This document shows, one piece after another, positions 44,801-57,669 of a stretch of 64,000 nt of DNA. The stretch is from Perkinsus olseni. Taxonomy: Eukaryota > Perkinsozoa > Perkinsida > Perkinsidae. The notes under the pieces are model-generated. The model ran no database searches, was not told where the DNA came from, and saw only the letters and a list, made by a program, of their open reading frames with translations. The position numbers and the translations under genes were made by a program. Location of the stretch: NCBI GenBank assembly GCA_013115135.1, contig JABANP010000023.1, forward strand, positions 186,001 through 250,000, read 5' to 3'. How positions within the stretch are numbered: the stretch's first letter is position 1; each line of letters starts with the position of its first letter.

Positions 44801-47800
44801 GCAGGAAGGAGTTACTCACGCGGAAGCAGATCGCTGGTGGGCCCTCACGTTTCCACAGTCGAACCCGGCAGAATCATTGCAGATCAATTCACGGCTGAGG
44901 AGCGCAACCTGCTCTTCATGGCGGATGCAGACCTAGAGCACCTTTCAAAGGAGGACAAGGCCAAGTTCCTCGCCTTAGCCGATCGACTGGAGTCCGAGTC
45001 CACTCGGATGAGCAAAGGCAAGTGACAGTATACAACAGGCGTGCTGGACACGAGCTTCTGTTCAGATTTCGGATCCTTTGGTACTGCCCTGTCGGGTTTG
45101 GATGCGGGTGCGGCCACGACTAAGGCGGAACTCGCTGCACTTACCTCCGAGGAGGGAAGGTTGACGGCTAAGATGGCAGCTTTCTCTACTAGGGGTCAGA
45201 ACGTGATTGCTGCTGATAAAATGTAACTACCCTGGCCTTGTGTTCGTCCCGAATGAATGACGGCTTAGATACGGTACCCAGCTGCTGGGTGGGTTGAAGT
45301 CCCAGACTGCACGATACGCGAGCGAATCTGCCGGGGCTCTCGGCGCTCTCGCTCTGCAGGAGAAGAATAATGCATCAAAGAGTGTCGCCGTAAGTCCTGC
45401 GAGCCTGGATCTAGCTGGCTGTTATCGGTTGTGTCCTGTAGGGCTACATGTCGCTGATGGAGCGTCGATTTGGGGCTACTCGCGGAGCGCTATTGAGGGA
45501 AGAGGCTGAAGCGAGGTCCCAATACGGCATCGAGAAGAATGACGTTGATAAGGTAGTGGACGCTGTGCTTGTCGCTGCTAAACGCAGGCGGCGTGAAATT
45601 CTGATGGCGAGGGTCTTCTGTGGCTTGTATGGTCCATCGCCATCGGAACGCTGTATTAGGGTGTATTAGGGACATCAACAGACAGATGCCAACGACAGAT
45701 TTAAACAGACTTCGTCTCTCGGCGGGCGGCCCCGTAGATACCATTCTGATTTGTCGCCATGACGAACCGGGAGGAGCTGCTCCTTTGCGCCTGAAATTCC
45801 TCGGTGGTTTATTGTAGAGGGATGTGATGCTTTTGGCAGGCCGAGGTTTTTGTTGCTACACTGAAGGACGAGTCCCAAAAAGACGAGATCAAGTTGAGGG
45901 ATTCACTGTTGCGGCTGATAAGGAGCGACGACCAAGGCGCCGAAAACGTAACTCGTATCTTGCAGGCGTCAGCCTTGCTTCAGTGATGTCTCATCGCCGA
46001 GGTCTGTGAACTTGAATACCATCTTTTCAGTTCATTCGAGAGATGCTGGAGGCGCAGGACGGGCGGCTGGTGGACGTACGCAATGTGCTGTTGAAGATGA
46101 TCGGTACGGACTCCTCGGGGGTTGTGAATGCCACCGAGGCTGATGTGTCCACGGTGAAGGACAAGGTGGGCGCCTGAGTGCTCTTTGCTCGTGCCGCAGC
46201 GACTGCCTCAGATGGAGCTCTTGCTGGCTAGCGAGGAAACTGAGGCGCAGAAAGATGCTCGACGGGATTCGCAGCTGATAGAAAACACCGACAAGTAGTG
46301 CGGCATCCTCGATGGCATGGGGCACTCGGTCGTTCAGGTTGAAGGCGGTGGGGGCGGCCCATCGACGAGCCTTGGCTACGTTGAGAGATCTGGTAAAGTC
46401 CTTGACACATACGGTTGCGGTAGAGATGCATGCGAGGGAGCAGCACGTGAAGTAAAGCACAGCGGGCTTGTCCTTGTGAGAAATCTGGTGATATTTTTTA
46501 GTCGCGAGGAGCTGACCAACGGCGTGGAGATCAGAAAGCTCAACGAGAGGTTGACGGCGGAGATGCAGAAGTTGGATGATTTCTTTGCGAGCACTCGCCG
46601 AGGGGTGTACGATGATTATCGAAGGGCGTCACAGATGCTGATGGTACGATGGCAGTTGATACAGGATGGCGCCACTCGTCGGGGGTAGGTACTTATCAAC
46701 GCCCTGAGGAAGGTCATGCGGCTCGACGTTGAGAGAGCAGTTGAGAGGCACATAGCAGCACACAAGGCTTTGGTGAGGGCGAACACGTAGTGGGTGGCTG
46801 CCGCCAGATCCCTGTTTTCTTCAGAGAAAGCAGTACGCTAGTATGAAGGCCTTGGCTAATGATTCGACTGCCACTCTGGCGGAGAAGCAGGTGGAAGCGT
46901 CAATGGTACTGCAGGAGGTGATCGCTTCATCGTCGTCATCCGTTCTCTCTTTCAGCATAATGTGGATCGGACCTCGGGGGCGTCGAGTATGATGACTCGA
47001 CTGGTGAACATGGCTAGGTAAGGCTGCTATGGTGTGGCTAGGGCAGGTGGATTATTATGGGCGTGTTGCTATAGGGGCGTCGGCACGAGCGGCGAGAAGC
47101 TGGGCGTTGAAGCGCAGGGGGACCTGAGCGGGCTAGTGGACACCGAGGCTAGGGAATACGAAGAAGTGGAAGATGCTCTGGTTGACGATACTAATGGCTT
47201 CAAGTAAGTGCGGTTGTCTCGAGGCCCCCTTCCATGTCGAAGTCACTGTGCGTTTCAGGAGCGAGTTGAAGCTGGACAAAGCTCACTCAGATGAGGATCT
47301 TCTGGTGAGGAATCAGCGGCTTGAGTTTACCCGGCAGCTCCCGCTGTGGTCAGGCACATAAAACGGAGGTCGCCAGAGGTGACTCGGCTATCACTGGTCG
47401 GCTGGGTGAGGGCAGCCTAGCCCTCGGAGACCAGGCATCTCGAACGGGCAACGTCCTAGGGTAAGAACGACGGTCTGTGCTTTTCCACTGAGTTGACAAC
47501 CCTGCTCTTCTTAAATTCCGCATGCCTAGAAACCGCTCAACTGAATTGCTCAGTGGTGAAAAATCTCTACTGGAGATGTCGGGCAATCATTGGCTGGCTC
47601 AGGTACAATGCCCAGGCAGCAAGACGGTATCAAGAGGCAGTGGAGAGTGAGGAGCACATCACCGGTGACGAGCTGAAAGCGTTGGCCCATAGAGTCAGGT
47701 AGGGTGGCCGGAGAGTCCCCGCCTGGTTGCTGACCTTCGCTGCGTTGCCCAGCGCTAACGATGAGGGACTGTTGAAGTCGATTGGCAAGTCGAGAGGAGT

Positions 47801-48529
47801 TGCGCTGGAGCGGGCAGCGAACGTGGAGACTGCCGTGGTCGCATTTATGGCTACCATGAACCAGTACATGGAAGAGGTGCTTCCTAAGGGGATGCTCGTG
47901 GTTCTCTGAGAGTGTTTCCTTAGGTGAAGCAAATGTTCAATACAATGCGGACGAGCATGGCTTCTTTGGACCCAGTAGGGGAACCTATAGCAAGTAAGCT
48001 GGTCGTCGCTTTTGGCGGAGGATGAGTGGTGTCTTTCAGACAACGCGACTGATACGTCGCAGGAGGTGATGGAGCGAGCTGGTGAAGTCTCTAGGGAAGT
48101 TAAAAAGTGAGATGAAGGGATCGAACCTGTGCCTTTTGGTATCACAACTCTCCTTCAGCGATCTGCAGACATCGAAGGTGATGCATAGCGCTATGCGGCA
48201 CGACCTGTCGGAGGGGCTCAAGCAAGTTCAGCATGACGCGACAATGCACCAGTACGGTCATCATACGCCATCCCTTCAGAAGATTCCGGTGGATCAGGTC
48301 TACTGAGAAGGAGCTTCATCGACAAATGCTGGCCTCGTCCAGAAAAGTAGAGGATACGCGTAGGAGTGGTAGAGAGTCTTTCGACCAGTAAGACTTCTTG
48401 TTTGCCTCGAAAAGTACCTCTCCTCACTGTAGGTGGCTTCATGCCAGAGAGCATCACTACGACTCTATCTTCGTCGGCCTTGCTAGTGAACTCAACAGCA
48501 ACGGTGATGAAGATGATGAGTTTGATTAG
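41900..48529 (+). CDS. Secreted coiled-coil protein A, highly intron-split
   Basis: ATG 41900 encodes a signal peptide (MLIPPRLVCLSLLLGLMGG) followed by a polybasic stretch. A phase-2 intron (about 42006-42068) joins it in frame to an exon with LLNPSEDPGG and a hydrophobic, Gly-rich segment (LPALAIPLISAALPAVAGGG). Further exons of about 40-300 bp, separated by short GT-AG introns, encode charged helical sequence: KTVDGFANRHNGLRKRRRDL, KFKSNVERGAGKMLANTY, then from 44106 onward long heptad-like stretches (AINAVIEADATAQERSMRTV, HQIAVDQENVRASGELGEGQ, DLEHLSKEDKAKFLALADRL). The last exon ends acidic (LASELNSNGDEDDEFD) at TAG 48527-48529. At least 25 exons are likely. No known domain is recognised. 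A secreted or vacuolar rod-like protein is inferred. Its close relative follows directly downstream. Confidence 0.55.
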
Positions 48530-48858
48530 CGAAGCATTTCACGAAAGTGAATGTGGACATGAGCCTCGATGGGCGTACACTAAGCTGTGTCTTATACCAT
48601 GGGTGTTTGACTTGGTCATAGAGTTGGGGCCCGAGTGCCGTCTAGGGCGGAGCCGGTCGATCTATTCTCGGCTGAAGAGCGTCATCATACGACAGAGGAA
48701 CCACCGTCACCAGCAGGTTGCTAGTCGATATTCCCTGCGACCCACTCGCTCGCATCTGTCCCTGCCAGGAGACTCTCCCGTAAAATATAGGCTTGTTCAC
48801 TGTCTGCTGTTTGACCTCGTCATCGGTGTGCTTTCCTCCCAGCCATTATAAACTGTTT
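48530..48858. other. Spacer between tandem paralogues A and B
   Basis: About 330 bp that must hold the 3' end signals of A and the promoter of B. The bases just before the two start codons are alike (tgttt-tATGTTGATA in both), as expected for a tandem duplication. Nothing else is seen. Confidence 0.45.
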
Positions 48859-51800
48859 ATGTTGATAGCCCCCCTATGGGGGCTACTGGCATTACTCATC
48901 TTTGAAGCCTCGGCGCTGGACAGGGCCGATCCACCTCCTGCTTCTCCATTATCCAATTCAACCGAAACGAGGTAACCACGGGCTTCGCATCGCGCTCGAG
49001 CGAAATGTTCTCACTCTTCAGAGGAGCGCTCTCGGAGTTGATACCGTTGGACGAGATCCCCGACAGAATCCCTGAGAACCTTCGCTTTCCTCATGTGAGT
49101 TCAAGGACCGCCTTCTTCTTGCGGAAGAGTCGTGACTCTGCCGTCCCCAGGCCACGAAATTGCACCGAAGGGGAGGCTTCCTGCCTGCCTCATAGAAAGA
49201 CGAAGGTCAACAGAATGTACAACCAGATGCTTTACCTCCTTAAGAAGTCTCAAGAGGCTTTCACGAGGTTGGTCGCCGTCCTGAATGCGCTCTGTCGTTC
49301 GCAAGCTGGCCCTGATTCATTCAGGCTGGGCTCTATCAAGGGACACCGTCAGGCAGGAGAACCTCACCCTGGGAGGAGATGGCGGGTGGGTAGCTTCTTA
49401 GAAGTAACGAGGACTGTTGAGGCCGTGTCATTCAGGAAGAAGCTCACAGCAACTCTGGAGAAGGGGGTTAACCTTCTTCAAAAATCAACTGTAAGACTCC
49501 GCAGGTTCGTGGTGTCTCCTTATTCGCTCGGCTTGCTTCAGAGAAAGAGCCTTACCAAATCAGCAAGGATTATGACTGAGATTGAGAGGTAGTGTTGTCT
49601 GGGGGCTCCTCAGTGGATTGTCGCCGACGTGCGATCGGGTTGTTGGAAACGAGATCCTGATTGAGTTTCTTGCGAGTTCAGGAACATGGGCAGCGAGGTG
49701 AAGAGGCTGAGGGAGTGGTTCTCGGAGAACTCCCAGCGCGTGAGTCTCATGCGGTTTGGCCTCGTCGTGTAGTCGCTGTTGTCAGGCAAGGGATGGTAAC
49801 TCGGAGAAGCTGCAGCAGAGCATGGAGCACATGCTTGAGGCCAGCGAGAAGATGAAGGCGAATGTTGGCAGGGCAGGGAACTCTGGGTCGTCGAGAGAGG
49901 CTGAGTGAAGCTGAGTGATTCAGGCCATTGCCGAGTCGACGGGCGAGATCACTCGGGTGCAACGACGCTTCCCTTTGCGCGCTGCTAGAGTTCTCAAGCT
50001 ATCTCGCGATGTGGCCAGCCGGGTGAGCAGGAATGACCTTCCCTTGATGGCGGTCTGCGGCAGCTGAGCTCATAGTGATGTTGAGCTTGTGTAGGCGTCG
50101 AAGGGAACGCAGGCCGCCCTGAGTCGCATGAGGGGTGTTGGGAGGAGCCCTCGGCCATATGGAAGAGGAAGGCATAAAGCGGCAGAGACAGGAGCGACTG
50201 TGAGGAGTCTATCGTGTTCCTGAAAATTCAGCTGCGGCTAAGGTACTTGCTCGATCGCACGACCAAGCAATATCGTAGGACAGAAGCATCGCTCGCGAGC
50301 TTTAGGCAGCGGAGTTCGGGGGAGGTATGCTCGTAGAGAGCTTTTTACGAGGAGCGGGAGGTGTGGTATGGATTCAGGAGCTGAAGAGAATCCGGCAGAA
50401 AGCTGAGAGCTTCGTGAAGAGAGGGCGGATGCTTGATGAGGAGCTCCTTGAGAAGGGGAAAGGTTTCAACATCAAGCGGCGTCTCAGGAGGTCGACCAGA
50501 ATCAGCGATACTCTCCTGCGAGGAGGGCTTCGGGTGAGTCTAGCCCCGACGCCACTGAAGGGATTGCCTAGCGGTGTTCGGTGGCATACGGGAGCCATAG
50601 ATGATACCGAGCGCAATTCGAGCAGTGCGGTGAATTGGTGAAAGTTTGGTAATGTATTATTCGGTAGCGCAGGCGATCGAAGCGATTGCCCTGTGACGAG
50701 ACTTCTAAGCTGGGCTTGATCCTCTTCTATACTATAGCGTAGTTGCTGTGAAGAGTGGAAGACTCTTCATCGCTCGACTCGGCCATTATCAGGCGACCGC
50801 TGTCGGTCGCTCTGACAGCCATTCCACCATTCGCTGACTGCCTCTGTGCTCATCTCTTTCTTCCGTCAGGATCTCGCTCGAGACGTCACTGGTCTGACCT
50901 CGGATCTCGACCACGTGGCGACCGAAGGGAAGGAAGAGATATCAAGACTCGCGTCGAAGGAGAAGGAAATGATTGTCGGGAGGACGGCTACTGCGTGAGC
51001 TTCGATGGCTGCTGCAGTTGAGCTGGTCATGCGGATGGCAACCTCAGGACTGCCGTGGACGGCGCTATCAAGAGCCAGTTGAGCGGCATTGAGAGCGCGG
51101 AGACTGAGCTGAACCGTGCTGCGCGAGCGGCGGACAAGACGCTGACGGAAGACATGGGCAAGGAGCTCGACGGCGTGAGGCTGCTAGTCGTGGCTCTTTC
51201 GATGATCGTGTGGATCTGTGTAGGTGATCAAGGAGACGAGTAGGTTCGAAACCACTACGGGAGGCGTCCAGCGGCGTGCGGATGCTGAGACTGAGCACAT
51301 CGTGAGCTCATGCATCGTGAAGAGACTGCTTGGATTCGTCCCCTCAGAGGAAAGACGCACAGCAAGCGATGCATCTCGCGGAGGAGCAAGAGCAGGAGAA
51401 TCTGGCGCATGACAGGCAGGTGGGTTCCGTTGATGAGGATCCTGCCTGCGTGCCATTGTCTGCCTTCGAGCTCGACTGATGCCCTAAATCAGATGGCGGA
51501 GGCCACGGGCTCCTTGCAGGAAAGCGGCGAAAAGGACCTTCGGGGAGAGATGGGACGGAGGGTCGATGCGGCCGAGTACGCAGAAAGGGTGCTTCTTTTC
51601 TGATGCTTTACTTTCCTTCTACAAAGGCACAGCATCGCTGCCATGGGTGGTCGTGTGGACGCTGCAATGGGTGCAGTAAAGCGTGGTCTAGCTGAGACTG
51701 CTGCTGGAGGCGCGAAGTCGGAAATCCAGAGTAGGAAGAGTACTTCGGGTAGTCTATCGTCTATGAGTTGCTTCGCAGACTCGCTAGGAGTGCTGGAGTC

Positions 51801-54800
51801 TGAGCTGAGCCAGGATCTAGCATTGATGAATGACCAAATCACGGGCTCCGTCGAGAGAGGCGTTGACTCCGTGCGCAAGCGGCAAGCACATGAAAGCTCG
51901 GAGCAATCTCGCAGTAAGCTAGCAATCATCATCTCTCTCTTTTTGATGGCAAAGGGTTCTCTTCGTCGTTTGTAACATAAATCTTACCGTTTCAGAAATG
52001 AAAAATCTACAGTCTGCAATCAGCGGGGGAGCCAGCAGTTTCGCAAGGGATGCGGCATCCTTTAACCAGTTGGACGAAGCTCACGAAAACAAGCTGCATG
52101 GGCTTGATGGCAGAGCTGCCGAGAGCCGCAGAAATATCCGACAGATTGAGAGGTAGGGCATAGCTAGTCGCTAGCATTGGTTCCTGACTGCTGTTACCGT
52201 AGTGGAATCGGATCGAAGATGCTGGTACTGGGCTCCTACCGGGGACAAGGCTGGGGTCACCCACCGTCGGGAGGTGGACGCGGACTTGCGGCACCAAAGC
52301 GAGGAAGGCAAGCGGGCAATGAAGGTAATGGCTAAGTCAGTTAGCTCCGATTAGAAAACTGCGGAAAGACTGTCCGTTTCGATCAGCGAGATATAAGTAC
52401 TATCTCGTCTTTTGTGATTAACATTGTCCGTGTATGGCAGGAGAGCGCCGAGAGCAGAATGAAGGAGCTCCGGGGGATCGATGGAGGCCTTAGCGGGCGA
52501 GATGCAGGCTGGAAGAACAGGAGAAATGATTCTGGACAGGGAGGTCTCTAAGGTGGAGTCTAGCAGCCGCATATTCTGCTCAGCTGGGTGGCGCCCTAGG
52601 TTGCTCAAGATGTTGATCGAGCGAAGACAGATGGGCTGAAGCTCGCGACCGAGCTGGAAGCGCGCCTTCACAGTCTGCTGAGTCGGAGCGACGTTAACGA
52701 TGAGGCAGTAGGCTTCGCTCTAGGCCGTCCGTTCCAGCTCTCAAATTAACTCCTCAGATGATATCCGGTCTTCAAGCGCGCCGCAGGAGTCTGCTAGAGT
52801 CCACCAGATCGAGCACTGCTACTCGAGTTGCCTCTACAGTCGAAGGCGTCTCCCGGTCCCTCGGCAGTCGGATAGCGGAGGCAGAGGACGAAGTAAGGTT
52901 CGCTCCGCTCGGTCTTCGCTGCCGCAGTGTGGCATTCGCTGCTCACCATTCGCATTGGGTTGGGTCTGCCTTACTCGAAAGGAGATGCATGACCGCGGCC
53001 GTGCAACGAGTACTCCGGCTTGGGTCAGGTTCGGAGGGTTATTGATGAGAATAATCGTGAAGAGAAGCGCCATACAGATATCGAGGCCTCCCTAAAGCTT
53101 TCGCAGAGAAGGTGGGCCCGGCTGCGAGAGACCGAGCTATGAGCTGAGCACGTCTGCTTCAAGGCTCGCTCTGATGGACGGCTCCATGCAGCGCGGGTTG
53201 ACGGAGGCCGGGGGTGTCATTCGAGACCTGAACGACTCGGCACACCTCCACGAGGGCGATGAACTCATTCGGTGAGTGCGAAGATGAATTTCAACTCGGC
53301 AACGAGAGCTCAGCAGGTTACAGCAGAACCGGGCTGTCGACGAAGTGGCCTCGAGCCAGATGCGATTAGAGAAGGCCGTCGTGGAGACCAGCGGTCAAGT
53401 CGATCAGCAGCAGAAAGCGCTGAGGAGACTAGTCGAGCTCCTCAAGACAGCGATGAAGGTGAGGTTTGCCGCTGCTGTCCTATGGGATGCGTTGGGGAAT
53501 CATCAGAATACGTTGGAGCACGTGAGCGGCATCGTTGAAGAGAACCAGGAAGGGCAGCACCGCTTCATCAGTCGGGGTAGGCGGGAGACGCTCGGTTGGG
53601 AGGCTGACACCGGAAGGGTGCTCTCAGGCTGCTCCCGCTGCCAGAAATATCTCGGCGGAGCTCAGCCGCTCTGAGGCGGAAGTTGCTGCAAGATTGGAAC
53701 GCACCAAGGAGGTGAACGCACCACTGAGAAGGTCAGCTGGGAAGAGGGGCTATTGTTCAGGGACGGGACGACAGCTACCGAAGACTCAGGAAAGGGCGTC
53801 GAGGAGATCCTAGCCGCGTCCAAGTAACTTCGCCGCTGCGGTATGCTTTGGTCTTACCGAGCTCTTTTCTCAGGGACACAGAAAGATGGAGCAAGAGTAT
53901 TCTGGGTGACGAGCGGAAGAGACTAGAGAAGCTAGCAGCCGATAGTAGCACGGAGGTGGAGGGCCTGTCTATTCAGCTCCAGGACGAGATGAGCGCATAC
54001 AAGTAGGACGTTTGTGAAGTTGCAGGAGGGTATCGCTGATGTTGGCAGATCCGCGGTGGCATCGGAGCAGAAGCAGGAGGCCGAGACAATGAAGGTGAAC
54101 GGCGGGAGCTCTCACTTTTATCACCACTTTGCGTGTACACAGGCCGCTGGAGGGACAGCTTCAGAGCGCGTCATGAGAATAGATGGCGAGGTCGAGGAAC
54201 TAATGAGGAGCTTGACGACGCACGCCTCCGAACTGGAGGGCTTGCTCGAGTGGGGATTGGTCTGAACTTTGTTGCATGGTGTTTGTATGCTCACCACGGT
54301 CCTCAGCACAAAGGGCGCCAGTTGAAAAGGTGTCTAAGATACGAGCCTGATTCCCCTGTGGCTCAGGCGTAACGCGTTGACGATCTCTAGCGCGAGCGGG
54401 GACGCGTCAACTCTCAACGATGGTGTGAAACGAGAGGTGGAACAAGCAGAGATGGCGATGAAGTAAACTCAGGCAGAGGAGCATTACACGACTCCGCCTT
54501 TGCCTTCAGTTCGACGTGGACTCGCATGCGCGAGAACGCGCGATTGACGAGAAAACACTTCGTGCGGTTGGTCGATGAGAGCGGGAATGCCCTCTTTACC
54601 ATGAAGCTTCCAGTGAGCGAGGCCCTCAACGTTGAAGTGGGTCCTGTAGCTAGAGTAAACTAGCCCGGCATTTTCGCCTTTGCAGGCTACCGCTGCTCTC
54701 GAGGACCTCACGAGGTTCCTGCATTCTAATCTCAGTGCCTCTCTGCACAACACCGGTAGGTGAGCTGTCGGGTCGTCTGTGGTCTCATTCGGGCCCTGCA

Positions 54801-55252
54801 GGTTTGGATGGCCCTGTCTTCGATGAGACAGTGCAAGCGATCGATCGTGATTACAGCCGGTGAGCTCACAAGATTATATAATCTGCAGCATCCTCATCTC
54901 TCAGGCAACGGGCGAATTTTCGACCTCTGCACGACCAGATGCGGAAGAGCGTCGTGGAACTCAACCGTCAGTCGGACATCGCCGCCCGGAGTCTCTCGTG
55001 GGTTACCGTGCACTCCACGCCCGGCCGTACTGCATTGTGTCAGGACTACTCGCCAGCAACTACTGGACGAGATTGATGACGCTGCTGGGAGCCTGACAGC
55101 TTCACGAGACTCCCTAAATCATGAACTTCAACAGTGAGTCTCTGAACGCCACGCTATGCCTGCTCCTGGAGACCCGTTGCTGTAGGCACTGGGCGGATGA
55201 AAGTCGAGATTACGCGAATGTGTTTGCCTCGTTGGCTGATGACTTGCCCTAG
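48859..55252 (+). CDS. Secreted coiled-coil protein B, tandem paralogue of A
   Basis: ATG 48859 encodes a signal peptide (MLIAPLWGLLALLIFEASAL) that starts MLI like protein A. It is followed by a phase-2 intron at the same relative place (donor gtaacc 48973, acceptor ttcag about 49019), leading to GALSELIPLDEIPDRIPENL. Many small exons follow with helical, Ser/Ala/Glu/Lys-rich sequence: LRQKAESFVKRGRMLDEELL-like stretches near 50390, SQLSGIESAETELNRAARAA (51064), GRVDAAMGAVKRGLAETAAG (51648), RLEKAVVETSGQVDQQQKAL (53356), SDLDDAAGSLTASRDSLNHE-like sequence near 55070. The final exon HWADESRDYANVFASLADDL stops at TAG 55250-55252 and resembles the last exon of A in sequence and position. Gene length (6.4 kb against 6.6 kb) also matches. 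Function is unknown. Confidence 0.55.
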
Positions 55253-57084
55253 CATGACTAGCCACCGCCGCCGTTCACCGGATTCAGCCGATGAAGGGTT
55301 GCGTTAGTAACCGGGTTAGCGGGCAATACCCGTTGTGTTAATTTCCCGTTCAATGAAGTGATTCTGAAACTCGGAATCTAATCTTTGTCCAACTCGCGCG
55401 GCATTCGCGAATCACAAATACCGCGAAATCGCTTCTTTTTCTGCTGAATGGAACCAGACTCATCGAGTGTAGCGTGTCGTGAAATCCCAGAAGATGAGAG
55501 GGAGGATTGCGCACGCCCCCCGCGAAGATTCCAACACAAAAGAACGGAGTGTGAAACGCTCAAGCGCTCACTTGAAGTGAAGCGCTGACCCGTAGGCAGG
55601 TGGTGACAGATTGTGAGTCACTTCCGCAGGGACGTGTATTGACGAGCTAGCGTGCTCTGTAGAATTCGCAGTGTTGCAGTGGAATGCGGCTGGCCACCCA
55701 GCTGCATTAGAACGTGATCTAACTCACAGAATCGGGAGTACGTAAAATACAACAAGTCGTCCGGACAGGAGAACAACATCAAATCTTCATGAGGGCAGCC
55801 GAAAATACAGACAGCGGCAAATTGCCGCCGGCAATACACGGTGGAATGGGTGGAATCGTTAACGCCCTTCATACAGAATATCCAAACCACCCGGAAAATT
55901 CTCTTTCAATAGAGCTTGGACTCACAATGAGTCACTCATCGATTCTCATGAGAAGGCTTTGAGAGTGCTCATCGTGAGCCAGTGGACGACATTAAGGGAT
56001 CTAGTATGCCTTTGGATCACGTGATCTTCTTTTAACTTCTTGAAGCGTCTTCGGCCAGGTATCAATCGAGACGTTACTGCCAGGTGGCGAGATGTATTCA
56101 CTGTAAGCCTTCAGCTGCTTCCTAGATAACTCCCATTTATGTTCTGAGGAAGAAATAAGTGTGCTAACTTGTAATCCGAAATATCAGCTTTTCTATCCTC
56201 GTAAGAGCATCGCCGTATGAAAATTGTTCGTTCACATGTTGAAAGAATAATTATTCGGCATATCAAGCAAGTCCTCCGACTCGGAGGAACTCGGAGGCTC
56301 CGAGCCTGGGAATCCGAGTGAACGAGGACTGTCCTCGCCCCGTGGGGCGCACGAAGTTATCCTCATCTCATCGACTCGCAAATTGAGCCGGCCCTGCCAT
56401 ACCGGAGGGATTCGGCACGACTTCCTCGCTGCCGGTGAGCAGCTGTCCGCGCTGAACTTCGGCTTGACGAACCTGTTGAAGACACCGAGAATCCCAAAAC
56501 GATGCCCAGGCTATCCCGCCTAGTTACAGTACCAAGAATAGAAGATACCATCCGAAATGGCACGCATCGCAGCGTTACTAGTCACTCTGCTATGAGAAAG
56601 TGAAAGTAGCTACGGTGGACACTGCCCTGCTGCGCTCCTGATGTAGTTTGGCCCAAACTTCAGCAGAGGCGCAGCGGGACCGTGGCCATTATGCACGGTG
56701 GTGGCCAACCAGTAGTTGATCTTCGCCGTTGTGGTCGACGCATATCCATGGAACATGGATCAATGATCCCCAACACGGTCCCGGAACCATGATAAGGGAT
56801 ACAGTATATACACCCTAGCGCAAATCCTTGTACAGTATAGCTTCGAGACAGGTCGAAAGAAATGCTTCGCCGGAGGGACTCCCATGGTCAAGGTTTTGCC
56901 GACTTTGAGACCGAGGTAACTTGACTCGTATCGCTCAGCCTACGTGCAGTTCCTTCCGTTGTCTGGAGTGAGCTTCGCTCTCAGAGCTGTGAGCCTCAAA
57001 GGCTGGTCGACTCCCGGCCTGCTCAAGAAGACCTTGTAATGAACGTGCTGAGTTAACAAGCAATAAACAGCTACCTTCCGCGTT
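55253..57084. other. Long intergenic region with minor frames
   Basis: About 1.8 kb. A minus-strand frame at 55618-55890 (CELDHVLMQLGGQPHSTATL) and another at 56363-56563 are open but show no motif or clear splice context. A local cluster of CTCGGAGG/CCTCCGAG inverted copies occurs at about 56271-56302. No RNA gene is recognised. Confidence 0.4.
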
Positions 57085-57669
57085 CTATAACCTTACCCAG
57101 TTAGCGCTCCAAAAATCCGCGCGGCTCCAGGTGTAGAGTGCGCTTCCGTCGGGAGAGAAAAGTTCCTCGTATCCTTTCAGGATTTCTAAACCGAACCTGC
57201 GCATCGCCCGGGTTTTCAGTGAAGGCGGAGTCCTCTCTCTGAGTGTCTTATTTTTGGAGACTTCATCGTTTAACAATGTATTGTATTTTCTCACGACATC
57301 TTCATCAGCCACTACTGTGAATTCGACGCAGCTATCTCTCCTGAGTAAACGACAATGTGGGGCAGTTATACTGAGAACCATCACTCCCAAGAATAATCCA
57401 CATGTGCCACGTCGATAATCGTGACTTGCTCCGATCCCGGCGGCTCGAGGTATCCTACTACGGTCTGCGAGAGATTCACTCGCCAGTGACGCATAGCGAG
57501 ACGCAATCGACCGTGAGAAACGCTGAGGCGGCTTTACCTCTAACTCTGTCTCTGCATCGTAGAAAATCATGTTCAGCCTGGTTGAAAGATGGGGGCTCAC
57601 ACCTTCCCGACCAATGGCAGCTTGGTATGACGATGGTGCTATGGTGGAGATTTTATGGTTAGAGAACAT
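57085..57669 (-). CDS. Unassigned minus-strand exon(s)
   Basis: The frame is open over 194 codons, but two pieces look most exon-like: SYQAAIGREGVSPHLSTRL with FYDAETELEVKPPQRFSRSI (about 57500-57650), and, after an acceptor ctcag near 57345, FTVVADEDVVRKYNTLLNDE with RRFGLEILKGYEELFSPDG (about 57110-57340), ending at a donor-like gtaagg near 57105. No family is recognised. It could be a small gene, or 3' exons related to the DUF2817 gene upstream, though none of the family motifs occur here. Confidence 0.35.
   Translation of the reverse strand: MFSNHKISTIAPSSYQAAIGREGVSPHLSTRLNMIFYDAETELEVKPPQRFSRSIASRYASLASESLADRSRIPRAAGIGASHDYRRGTCGLFLGVMVLSITAPHCRLLRRDSCVEFTVVADEDVVRKYNTLLNDEVSKNKTLRERTPPSLKTRAMRRFGLEILKGYEELFSPDGSALYTWSRADFWSANWVRL

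Noticed and set aside
56271..56302. Mobile-element end (CTCGGAGG inverted cluster)
   Set aside because: The palindromes are only 6-8 bp and no matching partner was seen nearby.
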